DNA from: Favolaschia claudopus
Lineage: Eukaryota; Basidiomycota; Agaricomycetes; Agaricales; Mycenaceae
Direction: 5' to 3'
Assembly: GCA_037176885.1 (NCBI GenBank)
Contig: JAWWNJ010000069.1
Span: 248,001 to 312,000, forward strand
Length of the DNA: 64,000 nt
This document shows positions 54,718 to 64,000 of the stretch, one piece after another (within the stretch, counting starts at the first letter, position 1; each line of letters starts with the position of its first letter). The notes under the pieces were generated by a model. That model was not told the origin of the DNA. It worked only from the letters and a program-made list of their open reading frames with translations, and made no database searches. The position numbers were made by a program, and so were the translations under genes.

Positions 54718-56175
54718 ATTGTGGTCTCATCCTCATTGTGCCGCCGCAGACCAGTATGAACCCGCGTGGGATTGAAAGAACCATGTAGCGCCTCAGGCCT
54801 CAGGTTCAACTTAATGGCAGATGCGCATGCGGTATCGGGAGTTTCAGTGGAATAATGTGATCCTTTGTACCGATCAGATATACGATTGACGACAAATAGA
54901 TAGATTCGAATTTTGGGGACAAAATTTCGCTGAGAAAGAAGATCAGTCTCCTCTTGAGTCTCCTTGCAGTCCCCTGACTCCCCTCAAAATTCAAATTAAC
55001 AGCTGACTCTCAGTCAGTAAACGGTAACACTGATGAAGCGGGGTTTCTTTTGATACTAGAGTAGATCGTCGCTGTAGAGCGGCGGGCGGTTTGTGGAGTA
55101 ATTTGAGATGAAAAACGAAAGTGTTGTGGCTGAAGTTGTGAAGACCGTTCCGGCGATCACCGAGTGATCACATCATTTCTGATCGGTAGGCTGTGCTCGA
55201 TGCTGCCTGCCTTTCCCTCACATCTCCTCGCCTCCCAATTTCTACTGTGTCTCTTTTATTCGAGCGCTTTGGGATCCGACTATTTCTACTAGCTCTTTTG
55301 CTTAGTTTTCGCTCTCGAATCCGACTACTCGTGAGTTAGAGGTGTACTCGACAACCGAAACCCCACTTGTGACACTCCGTGCTTCATCCGGAAAGGGTAG
55401 CCTGAGCGTCTCGGACGGGCGAATATGGCATTACTCATTCAAGGACCAGCAAATCTCACTCCCCAACCGTTCTAACTCAAGTTTCACACCTATTCTGAGT
55501 TTCTGATCGAAGCCAAAAATCATTCCTGCGATCCCGATCCTGTATAGCCCTCAGGCTCCAAGTCCAGATCCTCCAAGCGAATCGAACAAATGGTTCTCGA
55601 CAGTGTCAGCTTCTGTCTACGTCCTCATGGTATGTTTCGAATAGATTCCATTCAACAATCATGTCAAGTGGTGTTTCGGCTTTGACGAGAGCAACACGTT
55701 CTCATTCTTGCGGATAAAAATGCTATCGGTTGGAACCCCACTCCACCGTCTTTCCCCCACACGTGAAGACTCCTTGTGGCGTAGCACAGCATCCGACGAC
55801 AGTCTCTCAAAACACCCGACACCATGGATACAACCTACCTCTTTGCAGCCTGCACCTCCTCTCAAAGTTCGGTCTCGCTAGGGCGTTGATAATCCGGCTA
55901 TTTGAACTCTTGCCTCCATTTCTTTCACTGCTTCACAAGTCTCTGAATTTTGACAGTGACGCCGCGGCTGGTCTATCTTGAGTATTTTCGCACACATCAG
56001 CACCCTCGAAACTAGGTATCATGATCGACCTACATACTTGGTGCTAAACACAAATAAACTCGATCGCCTCCCTCTATGTCCGGCTGAAATCACACCGGGG
56101 TGGAGCTCGCGACCAACAGGCAGGTCGATCTGTTCAAAGTGTGACCGGCTGTAACTGTACTTTTGCTTACAGGAA
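54718..56175. other. Intergenic, no gene supported
   Basis: No coherent exon chain was found on either strand. Confidence 0.45.
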
Positions 56176-56181
56176 TATAAA
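56176..56181 (+). promoter_or_regulatory. TATA box of secreted protein A
   Basis: TATAAA lies 109 bp before the ATG at 56285; the inverted paralogue has TATAAAG at a similar distance. Confidence 0.55.
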
Positions 56182-56284
56182 CGCTCCCCGGCGCCCAATC
56201 CTCGAACCTCAAGCTGGTCTTTGCCTTCCTTTCCTTCCTCTCGCCATCCTCTTAATTCCTCGAATTTAACTACTCACATCCATC

Positions 56285-57124
56285 ATGTTAACCTCTGCTT
56301 TCTTGATGTTGTCGCTGCTCGGGCATACCCTCTCCGCGCCTACATTACTCTCACGGGACAATCCCTCCGACACCGATTTGTTACTTTCCTGCCCTGGTGC
56401 TGCTGGTACGGGTTTCATTCTTTCCAAGGTCGCTCGTCGGGACCTGTTGATAATCGTACAGGGTCCCCAAATATCAAACGAGCGGATAAATGCACTCTCG
56501 TCAATATCGTCAACAATCCTGATACTACTCTGCAATACAACGTCGGGAATGTTCAGGGAAAGTAAGTGCTATTCTTGTTTCTACTGTGGAAACGTGTTGT
56601 GCTAACGCACCCCCATTGATAGCTGCGAAGGCGGAACGAATCCTGTAATGCTTACGATTGGCGGCCAGACAACGACCAGCACCACGACCACTGCCAGCGC
56701 CAACGTCGGAATCAGCTTTGAGGGGATTAATATCGGCGGTGGATTGAGCTCTGCAGACACGAAGTCTTCAACCCAGTCGAATTCGACGATGATTACGATC
56801 GCGCCCGGGAGGCAATCTGTTATGACGATGGGCGTCTTGGCGCATTCGCAGTCTGGAAATGTTCAAGTTAATTTTGGGAGTAGAGTCGATGATCATTTCA
56901 TCGTATGTGACTTTTCTTCTCTTCAGGTATTGAAGTACTGATATTTATGCCGCTTTTCTTAGTGGTTCACCGGCGCTGTTATCACGCAAACGGTTCCGAC
57001 AGACCAGATCACCTTTGATGTACACGAGACGGTGTGTGGTGAGTTTGCTTTAGCGGAGGACATCGAAGCTCGAGCTGATCATTCGATAGGCACCAATGCG
57101 TTGGACTTCAACAACCATTCCTGA
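56285..57124 (+). CDS. Secreted protein A (203 aa), convergent pair
   Basis: Five exons: 56285-56405, 56462-56561, 56623-56902, 56963-57038 and 57090-57124. A signal peptide (FLMLSLLGHTLSA) is followed by a mature domain with four conserved Cys in the contexts LSCPG, DKCTL, NCEGG and TVCG. The middle is a Thr/Ser/Gly-rich strand region (TTTTASANVGISF, INIGGGLSSA). The end FTGAVITQTVPTDQITFDVH looks like a beta-rich fold. I do not recognise the family; it resembles no enzyme motif I know. Intron positions and phases are identical to those of gene B opposite. Confidence 0.78.
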
Positions 57125-57415
57125 GGAAACTCTGGGGATGATGGATTGGAGAAATGTCTATATATTCACATATGCACGGAAAGTTAATTTGAGATCGGAT
57201 CTCCAATTTCTGCGGTCATATTCAACGGAAGATGTCAGTGAGAATGAGTGTCGGCACAGTGGCAAAATTGAGAATTTGACGCATGTCTCAGATTTCGCGA
57301 CATTACACCCCGAACGAGATTTTCAAATGAATCTACCATGGCAAGGCGGATGATATAAAAGTAGAATTAAACCCTCCCAATTAATCAGAAGCCACCCAGC
57401 GTACATCACAATATC
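57125..57415. other. Gap between the convergent secreted-protein genes
   Basis: About 290 bp separates the two stop codons. It must hold both 3' ends. No other feature seen. Confidence 0.5.
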
Positions 57416-58289
57416 CTACGAGGTATTGGTGAAATCGAGGGGGTCGGTGCCTGTACAATCAAGTTCAGTCTGAATTGCAAGTCGTATTCAATTGCAGGAA
57501 CTGACCACATTTCGTCTCGTGCACATCAAACGTGATCTCGTCGGTAGGAATCGTCTGGGTTATAACCGTGCCGGTGAACCACTACACGGATATGTAACAT
57601 AGGTCAATTAGTAATCAAACCTGATCATATAATCGCGAACGAAACTCACAATGAAATGCCCATCGACCCTATCCCCATAATTCACCTGAACATTCCCAGA
57701 CTGCGAGTGCGCTAGGACGCTCATGGTCATCACGGCTTGCCGTCCAGGGTTAACGGTGATCGACGTGGAATTGGACTTGGTTGAGGATGTGGATTTTTCG
57801 GACTCGATCCCGCCGCCGATGCTGATTCCCGCGAAGTCGATACCGAGGTCGGCGCTGGCGGTGGTGGTTGTTTCTGTGGTTGATTCGCCGCCGACTGTGA
57901 GCGATACGGGATTAGTCCCGCCTTCGCAGCTGCCGGACGAAGCGTATCAGTACAATTCCGGGCTGTGTATATATAGCGATGTGACTTACTTTCCCTGGAC
58001 GTTCCCGACGTTATATTGCAGGTGTGTGTCAGGATTATTGACGATATTGATGAGCGTGCATTTGTCCGCTCGCTCGACGTTTTTGGAACCTTCATAATGA
58101 GAAGACAAGTCAGACATTTGCAAGCAAGGAAAAATAGCATCTTGAACTTTACTTACCAGGGCCGCCGGGGCAGGATGCGAATAGATCGTTGTCTGAGGGT
58201 TGGGCGTCCCGAATGTAAAGGAATGTGGGGGCGGATAGTGTGTGGCCGAGCAGCACGAAGATCAGCAAAGTTGAAGAAAGGGTGAACAT
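57416..58289 (-). CDS. Secreted protein B (207 aa), inverted paralogue of A
   Basis: Coding order 58289-58157, 58089-57990, 57929-57650, 57581-57506 and 57450-57416. Exons 2 to 5 have exactly the lengths of gene A (100, 280, 76, 35 nt); exon 1 is 12 nt longer. The signal peptide is LLIFVLLGHTLSA. The same four Cys contexts recur (ASCPG, DKCTL, NCEGG, TKCG), as does the strand-rich C-terminus FTGTVITQTIPTDEITFDVH. The pair lies tail to tail, which fits an inverted duplication. Function unknown, extracellular or wall-associated by the leader. Confidence 0.8.
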
Positions 58290-58380
58290 GATTGTTGAGT
58301 GGAAAAAAGGTGAGATGAGCGAAGGGCAAGGAAATCGAAGGGAAGAACTAGCTTGAGGGTATGAGGCTGGGAGCTGCGTG

Positions 58381-58387
58381 CTTTATA
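58381..58387 (-). promoter_or_regulatory. TATA box of secreted protein B
   Basis: TATAAAG on the minus strand, about 95 bp upstream of the ATG at 58289. Confidence 0.5.
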
Positions 58388-58679
58388 CTGTACCGGCGAA
58401 TATGGGCCGAATCTGCTTCAATTTCAGCTGTTGTTTCGAGAGATATATCCAGAATCCGAGATCGGCGAGAACAAGGATGAGGTTTCAGGTGAATTTTCAG
58501 GACGAAACATAGTGTCTGAAATAGAGTCTGAGCCGAGGTGCACGGCTGCCAATGGCCATCCAGTCTCGTTATAAGCGGAAGCTTCGGCTGAACTATAGCG
58601 CGACATTTTGCACAGGATTTCAGCTGACAAGGCGGGAGATGTTTTGCACCCCAAAAGTTGCGAAGCAATTTGGTGGGAG

Positions 58680-60050
58680 AGCATAAAAATAGACATTGAC
58701 ATAGAACCCAGGTGAGAAAGAGATCGGTCGAGCGAGCAACAATTCGAGATAAATCGACTGCGGGGGAAATGACTAAACTTCGAGACGTGCCATGGTTGTT
58801 TCGAATGATGGGTTATGAGCGTATTCCAGCGATTGTGATAAATATTTGAGCTGGTTCTCTGCGCACGAACCCATTGGACAGTGAATACGGTCTGGAACTG
58901 ACTTGAGATCTACCGCAGAGCAGTTACGCAGATTGAGTTGCAGGGTGTTCACCTCGAAGGGGTGACGCTGAGGGGAGTAGGAAGTTAATATTAGCGTTCA
59001 TTTTCAAGGCAGCTGTCAGTGAGTATAAATATTTCTAGCTACTCACTCGGTATTGGTATTATTCGTCGTTGGGAATGACGCAGCTAGGTTTGTACCCCGG
59101 AAGATGGGTGCTGGGTGAGATCATAGGTATTTCGGAAATCGAGCCTTGAGTATGTCGCATCTTTGTTCTGTGTCAAGTCGTCGCCTTCTGAAATCGAGAG
59201 ACTGCCAATCGCGCCGCCGCCAAGAGCATAGAAATAGAACTGGAACAGAAGTGAGAGAATGTGAGAGCTAGCTGGTCGAATAAGAATCCGAAATCTGCGG
59301 CGGTCACTCCGAGTCGTGTACGAGCAGCAACAATTTGTATCGACTAAGTAACTCACTCAGATTTTTTGAGCGGATAGCATTTTTACGACGAAGCGCCACC
59401 TGACATGATAGTTAGATTCAGATGAATAAGAATGTGATCGAAGCCGCCACTGTCCAGTGCCAAGAAGACGCACTGTAAATAGATGCTGACACCGTTGGGA
59501 ATGATTTTCCTGGAGATCTCGGACCTCGAGCGAAGATGAGTATAGCTGGGACATGTCCCAGCTAGAAAATCCAAGTGGGAACGTGAGTTGTTTGTTGGGC
59601 CTTAAGAGCTAGGAGCCGCCCGCCTTGAATAAGAGCATGGTGGGATCGTATCGTATGTATATTCAGAGAATCGAGGCTTCTGTTGCGTATTAAGGATCAC
59701 CTTCTGATTGATCAAAGAGACCGCCGCCAAGAGCATGGAAATGGAACCCAGGTCAGAGACTCGGAGAAATCAGAGGGGCGAGGCAAGAAGAGCAAGGATT
59801 CGAGATAAATTATAACTCGACTGGAGGGAAACGACAGAAATCTGAGACGCGTGATGAGCAAGTTCCAGTGAGTGTGATGAACTGGAGGCAGAAACTCAGT
59901 GAGGACTGGCAAGCGAGACTCAGATCCCGCATCCCGATTCCCTGCAGACGATGTAGATTGGACATGGGACCGAAGTTACAGAACGTCCCCGCATATTGAA
60001 ATGCAGGGTGTTCGCCTCGAAGGAAGGATTGACCCTAGCCCAGGCGCAGC
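58680..60050. repeat. Diverged direct repeats, about 1.06 kb period
   Basis: GAACCCAGGT and CGAGATAAAT blocks at 58700-58760 recur at 59740-59810, and GCAGGGTGTTCACCTCGAAGG at 58938 recurs (one change) at 60003. A third, weaker related block (GAGCATAGAAATAGAAC) lies at 59225. No gene is supported inside. Confidence 0.55.
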
Positions 60051-61529
60051 TTCAGGAGCGAGCAGAAGTTGCATCGGAACTCTTGGCAGAACTTAGATGA
60101 CCCGAACACTGAGCGCCGGACAGAAGATCAAGAGCGGACGAGATTGGGACCAGAGTACGTAGTTCAAGCTTGCGGAGCTGCCGCAGTAGCAGTCAATTCA
60201 GCGATTCGCGTTGGCGTCGTCGGTGGAGCAGGAGGAGGTTGGAGAGCGTTGATGGCGGGGTCACGAATGAGTCACATACTTCTCACGCTCGGTGATTGCC
60301 GTCTGGCGATGCGCAGGATTGAAGAGTTGAAGTTCAAAAGGTTCGCCGAACAGCGTTTGCGTTTGTTTTTCTGGAACAGTTGCCAACCTTAATTTCAGAG
60401 GCGACTTGGGTATTTGCGTCGGTGCGTACAGCTGCTCACTAACGTGGAAATAAATAAGCGCAGACTCTGATTCCCTTCAGGTTGCGAATGAAAACTTTGG
60501 CGCTGAGGATGACAAAAGGGGAGGGGTGGTTGCTGGCCACGGGGTTCACAACAGATTCCGAAAAGGTGTCAGATCTGAGACATATGTCTTATACACATGA
60601 TGGCCTTGCATGTCTCAGAGCAATAAGTTCAACCTGAATTATGTCGTATCATCACTAGTCCATATACTCGGAATCCAGCCTGCTGTTTCAGCCACAACTC
60701 AAACTTCCGAACAGGGTAGCAGAAAAATTACAACATCTGCTTCTCCTTCTTCAAGTTCTTGTTGATTTTCGCCACGCGAGCATCTCGGGAATCACGATCA
60801 ATTAACGTTAATTAAAGACCCCGCGTTGCCGCTCCACCCGTCGCCGTGTCCCGTCGTCACCGTTTCACTTAAATTTTACGAGAAAAAAAGAGTAAGCGGG
60901 CGGGCCGGCTGACGGGCCGTGTGTGGCGGGAAAAACCGCAAGCGTGGCAGCGTGGGTATAGTGGGTTTGTCATACGTGACAGGAGTGGGAAGAACGGTGA
61001 TTGGCTCGCCGCCTACATACGCCACAGTGCTCATCTCCTTGTCACTGTCGGCGACGCACACACCCATCCACCCCTCTCATCCACCCTCACCCCACCCCCA
61101 CGACTCGAGCTACGACTACGACTAGGACGAAGAGCGGAAGCGAACGCCGAGAGATCTAGACAAAGGGAGAAGCGAAGGAGGTCCACGGACGAAGGGAAAT
61201 CGCCATCGCGTTATCATCGGCTGTTAGCGGCAATCGTTTTTGCCGTCGCCACTTGCTTGCTTTCTCTCGCTCTCACCCACCGAGCAAAGTGTAGCGAGCG
61301 GGTTTCTTCCCTTTCTTCCTCCCTTCTTCCTCCCTCCGACCAACCTACGCCTCGTCCTTGACTCACCCCGAGCCCAGTCGACGTCGTCGTATTCATCTAC
61401 CCGCTACCCTATCTTCGCCTATTCCGTTCTTTCATCTCTCCGCGACACCTCAGGCTCGCCACTCCCTTCTCGACTCAAGGGCATTCGAGAGTAACACCCT
61501 ACACCTTCGCTCCAGAACGAATCTGAAAG
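60051..61529. other. Intergenic upstream of G-alpha
   Basis: Contains C/T-rich tracts typical of a fungal promoter and leader near 61300-61500; no gene supported. Confidence 0.45.
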
Positions 61530-62788
61530 ATGGGCGGCTGCGTATCCTCCCCCGTGGCCCCAGGCGCCGAAGTGACGGATCGAGACCGACAAATGCATCG
61601 GCAGGCGGAGAAGGCGTTGAAAGAGGCGAAGCAGAAGATGGCTGTTCAGGTTAAGGTTCGTCTTTCCCCTTGCCCCCATCTTTCTCGCTGTTCCGGCGCA
61701 TCCCGCGCACCCACCGTTCCCCGCATCCCACCTCCTCCTCGCTTCTCTTCCCCCTCGCTTCCCCCCGCATACCCATCTACTCCCCCCGCATCCACCATAT
61801 CTGAATCATGACTGACCGACAAACAGGTCCTCCTCCTCGGCTCCGGCGACTCCGGCAAATCCACCATCCTCAAACAAATGCGCCTCATCCACAAAGTCCC
61901 CTTCTCCCCACAAGAAACCGAGTCCTTCCGGCAGCTCGTATTCGAGAACCTCACGCGGGGGCTCAAATACCTTCTCGATGCCCTCCCCGACATGGAGCTC
62001 GAGCTCCCTTCCTCGTATTCGCCTTCGAGTATGCAAACGCGAACGAGTGATAATGGTGATGAGGAGCAATGGGTGAAGGGATGGGCGCCGGGGGAGGTGG
62101 GCGGGCTGGTGCGGGGGACGAAGGGGATGCCGGCAAGGGATAAGGAGGGTGTAAGGGGGGAGGGGATCGTGGAGGATGTGGAGTTTGTGGAGAGGGCGGA
62201 GGATTTGGGCGATGGGGAGCCGTTTCCGATGAGGTATTATGGGGTGCGTATAGCCTTTTACTCTTTATTTTACTCTTGTGTTTTTATTACTTTTGTTGAC
62301 TACATACGCAGCCGCTATCAAGGCTATGGAACGAGGAGGTCGTGAAGACGGCGTGGAGTCGGGGGAACGAGGCGGCGGTGCCCGAGAAGTGAGTTCTACG
62401 CTTTCTTACTTGCTGTCTACTTTTTCGCCATTCCCTACGCCCACCTCTTTCCCCTCCTCCCACTGCCCTTTCTCTTCCCCCACCCCGGTCCCCGCGTCCA
62501 CCCTCCCCTTCCTCGTTCCCCTACCCCTGTCCCTCCTTCTCCCACCTCCACTCCCCATCCCATCTTCCTTCCTTCCTCCCTCTTTTCCCCTCCCTTTTTA
62601 TCTACTACCCTATTCCTATTATTAACGCTTAACCCTCCAGCCTCCACTACTTCTTCTCCGACCTCCCGCGCCTCTTCGACCCTTTGTACGTCCCCACCGA
62701 GCAGGACATCGTCCGCGCCCGTGCGCGCACGATCGGGATCACCGAGACGACGTTTATGCTGAGGGAGCATGAGATGTTGATGGTTGAT
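61530..62788 (+). CDS. Heterotrimeric G-protein alpha subunit, 5' part only
   Basis: Four exons are visible: 61530-61655, 61827-62243, 62312-62388 and 62641-62788; 256 residues, open at the 3' end. MGGCVSS fits N-myristoylation (Gly2) and palmitoylation (Cys4). The P-loop is GSGDSGKST, with Asp where GAGESGKST has Glu. Switch I reads RARTIGITETTF. The helical domain is enlarged by about 60 charged residues (around DNGDEEQWVKGWAPGEV). After LMVD the next expected motif is VGGQ (switch II), then NKxD and TCA; none is seen in the remaining 1.2 kb. The next exon is either beyond the window behind an unusually long intron, or lost. It transduces receptor signals to effectors such as adenylate cyclase. 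Confidence 0.8.
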
Positions 62789-64000
62789 GTGAGTGGGCTT
62801 TTGTTTTGAGGGTTTTGAGGGGGTTGGAGAGAGAGGGAGAGGGTTTTTTTTTTCTTTGTTCGGTCGCCCGGTCGCCCTTGATCTCGACCTCGCTCGCCAG
62901 ACCCATCCGGCCCGCGGGGGTGGGAGTGGTACGGCGGATCTTGCTCCGCAGTGTGGCAGATGGACAGATCGAGAGCGTTAGAGATAGATGGGGAGGCGAG
63001 GGAGCGAGGTCTGTCGATCTTTTTTGTGGGGAAGTGGAGACAGAGCGCCTTTCCTAATACCGCCGTCGGTGTGGACGCAGACGCATGCGGCCGGTCGCAC
63101 TTGTCGGGACTCGACGTCGAGTGTCCGTCGAGCCTTTTGGGTGGTGTGGATGGTGGTATTTTCTTGTTTCTGGTTTGTCCTAGTCCAGCGGTGATTGGGC
63201 GATGGGAGCGACATGGGGGCGACATGCGGGAGATTGGGCGGCGGCGAGGAAGCCTAGCTTGTCGTGGTGGGGGTTCTGTGGGTGCGATGGATGGGCGTGC
63301 GACGTCGTGAGTGGCAGATCGAGGGGCAGGGAAGCATCTGTCGACTGTCGATCTTTGGATTGGATGGGGTATTCGGGTGATAGAGCGCTGCCCGCCGCCT
63401 TCTGCTGGGCTCAGTTTCTCCGTCGTCGATGACGAGGCTGTCGGTGGTGGCGTTGGGGGATGGTAGCGCTGTGCCCTCGCTGTGTGGGACGGGAGGCGGA
63501 GATAGAGCGCTACGACAGGGCGGGTGTGGACAGACCGCCAGCCCGCCTTCTCGCGGCCGCCGGTGTCCGTGTGGACGCAGCCGACGTCCGCGTGCGTGCG
63601 GCCGCGGTACGCTGATCGTGCTCGTTGGAGTAGCCCCTGCATTTAAGTCTTCGTTTTCGAGTGTCTGCATCCGCCGCCCTCTTACCTCCTACTTCGAGGG
63701 TTTTTTCTTTCTTTGTTCTTTGTTCCTTCGCTCGTCCGTCCGCCCGCCCTCGGTGGTGGTACGGCGGATTGGGACCGGGACCGGGATACTGGCTTGGTCG
63801 TGTCGTGGTAAAGCGGTTAGGGGATGCGGCAGATCGGAGTAAGGGGATGCGTAGGCTGCCTGGCGTGCGACGTGGCTGGGCGAGGTGCACGCCTTTGTCG
63901 AACGAGATGCGTCCGGCGGCTGAGGCCGAAAGAGTCGACGTATGTATCGGCGGGTACCACGCTGATCATGCTGTCGGGAGCCGATCCTGCGTTGTCGTTT
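62789..64000. repeat. G-rich, internally repeated sequence at window end
   Basis: Poly-T plus CTTTGTTC, then GTACGGCGGAT, occurs near 62850-62940 and again near 63700-63770, about 0.85 kb apart. GTGTGGACGCAG motifs occur at 63070 and 63570, and CGCTGATC-TG near 63610 and 63960. Long open frames on both strands here are repeat-driven and lack protein features. It lies exactly where the G-alpha gene should continue. Confidence 0.5.

Noticed and set aside
62647..63642. 331-residue minus-strand open frame
   Set aside because: It overlaps G-alpha exon 4 on the opposite strand and runs through repeats; no start context, domain or splice signals.
1..64000. Ordinary canonical tRNA or rRNA genes
   Set aside because: No sequence with a full canonical 76-base cloverleaf and 7 nt anticodon loop, and no rRNA segment, was recognised by eye.

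Overview
The window looks like a chromosomal segment of a filamentous basidiomycete (Agaricomycetes type). Almost every gene is broken by GT-AG introns of about 50-65 bp, often with microexons. The gene set is typical of that group: a 22-exon laccase, expanded F-box/leucine-rich-repeat (LRR) families, a MYND finger protein, small secreted proteins, a heterotrimeric G-protein alpha subunit, a 7TM receptor and a fungal plasma-membrane H+-ATPase. Gene models here were assembled by hand from splice sites and reading-frame continuity. For most multi-exon models the summed exon length is a multiple of three and ends in a stop codon.

Layout. 0-5.4 kb: a decayed AT-hook-like gene, short repeats and GC-rich hairpins. 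5.5-19.9 kb: MYND protein (+), small secreted protein (-), laccase (+), F-box/LRR pseudogene (+), F-box protein (-), a TA-flanked MITE, a 7TM receptor (+) and a single-pass membrane glycoprotein (-). 21.7-26.6 kb: P-type H+-ATPase (-, about 33 exons). 27.9-29.3 kb: a conserved-looking hypothetical gene (+). 29.4-30.7 kb: a 1.3 kb foldback element with long terminal inverted repeats (TIRs). 31.1-35.1 kb: two F-box/LRR genes, the second split by a 454 bp MITE. 35.1-37.7 kb: mostly non-coding, with CTATG-rich repeats. 37.7-39.0 kb: Gfo/Idh/MocA (Gal80-like) oxidoreductase. 40.7-42.4 kb: a Ser/Pro-rich protein. 46.2-47.8 kb: another F-box/LRR-type gene. 49.6-54.7 kb: a tandem pair of two-TM membrane proteins. 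56.3-58.3 kb: a tail-to-tail pair of paralogous secreted proteins. 61.5-62.8 kb: a G-alpha gene whose 3' half is not visible and which runs into G-rich repeats that fill the window end.

The most unusual content is two tandem arrays of small tRNA-like elements flanking the Ser/Pro-rich gene. Four lie on the + strand (39.36-40.44 kb) and about eleven on the - strand (42.93-45.85 kb). Most units are about 85-98 bp at roughly 260-360 bp spacing. They can fold into an acceptor stem, a short D-arm-like hairpin, a long anticodon-like arm and a canonical T-arm with a B-box. Most are followed within about 15-35 nt by a T-run resembling an RNA polymerase III terminator. Paired positions change together between copies, so the fold appears to have been selected, although these are not ordinary tRNA genes.

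Functionally, secreted oxidation (laccase), nutrient uptake energised by the H+-ATPase, and G-protein signalling (7TM receptor, G-alpha) coexist with fast-evolving F-box and secreted-protein families. No operon-like organisation is expected or seen.
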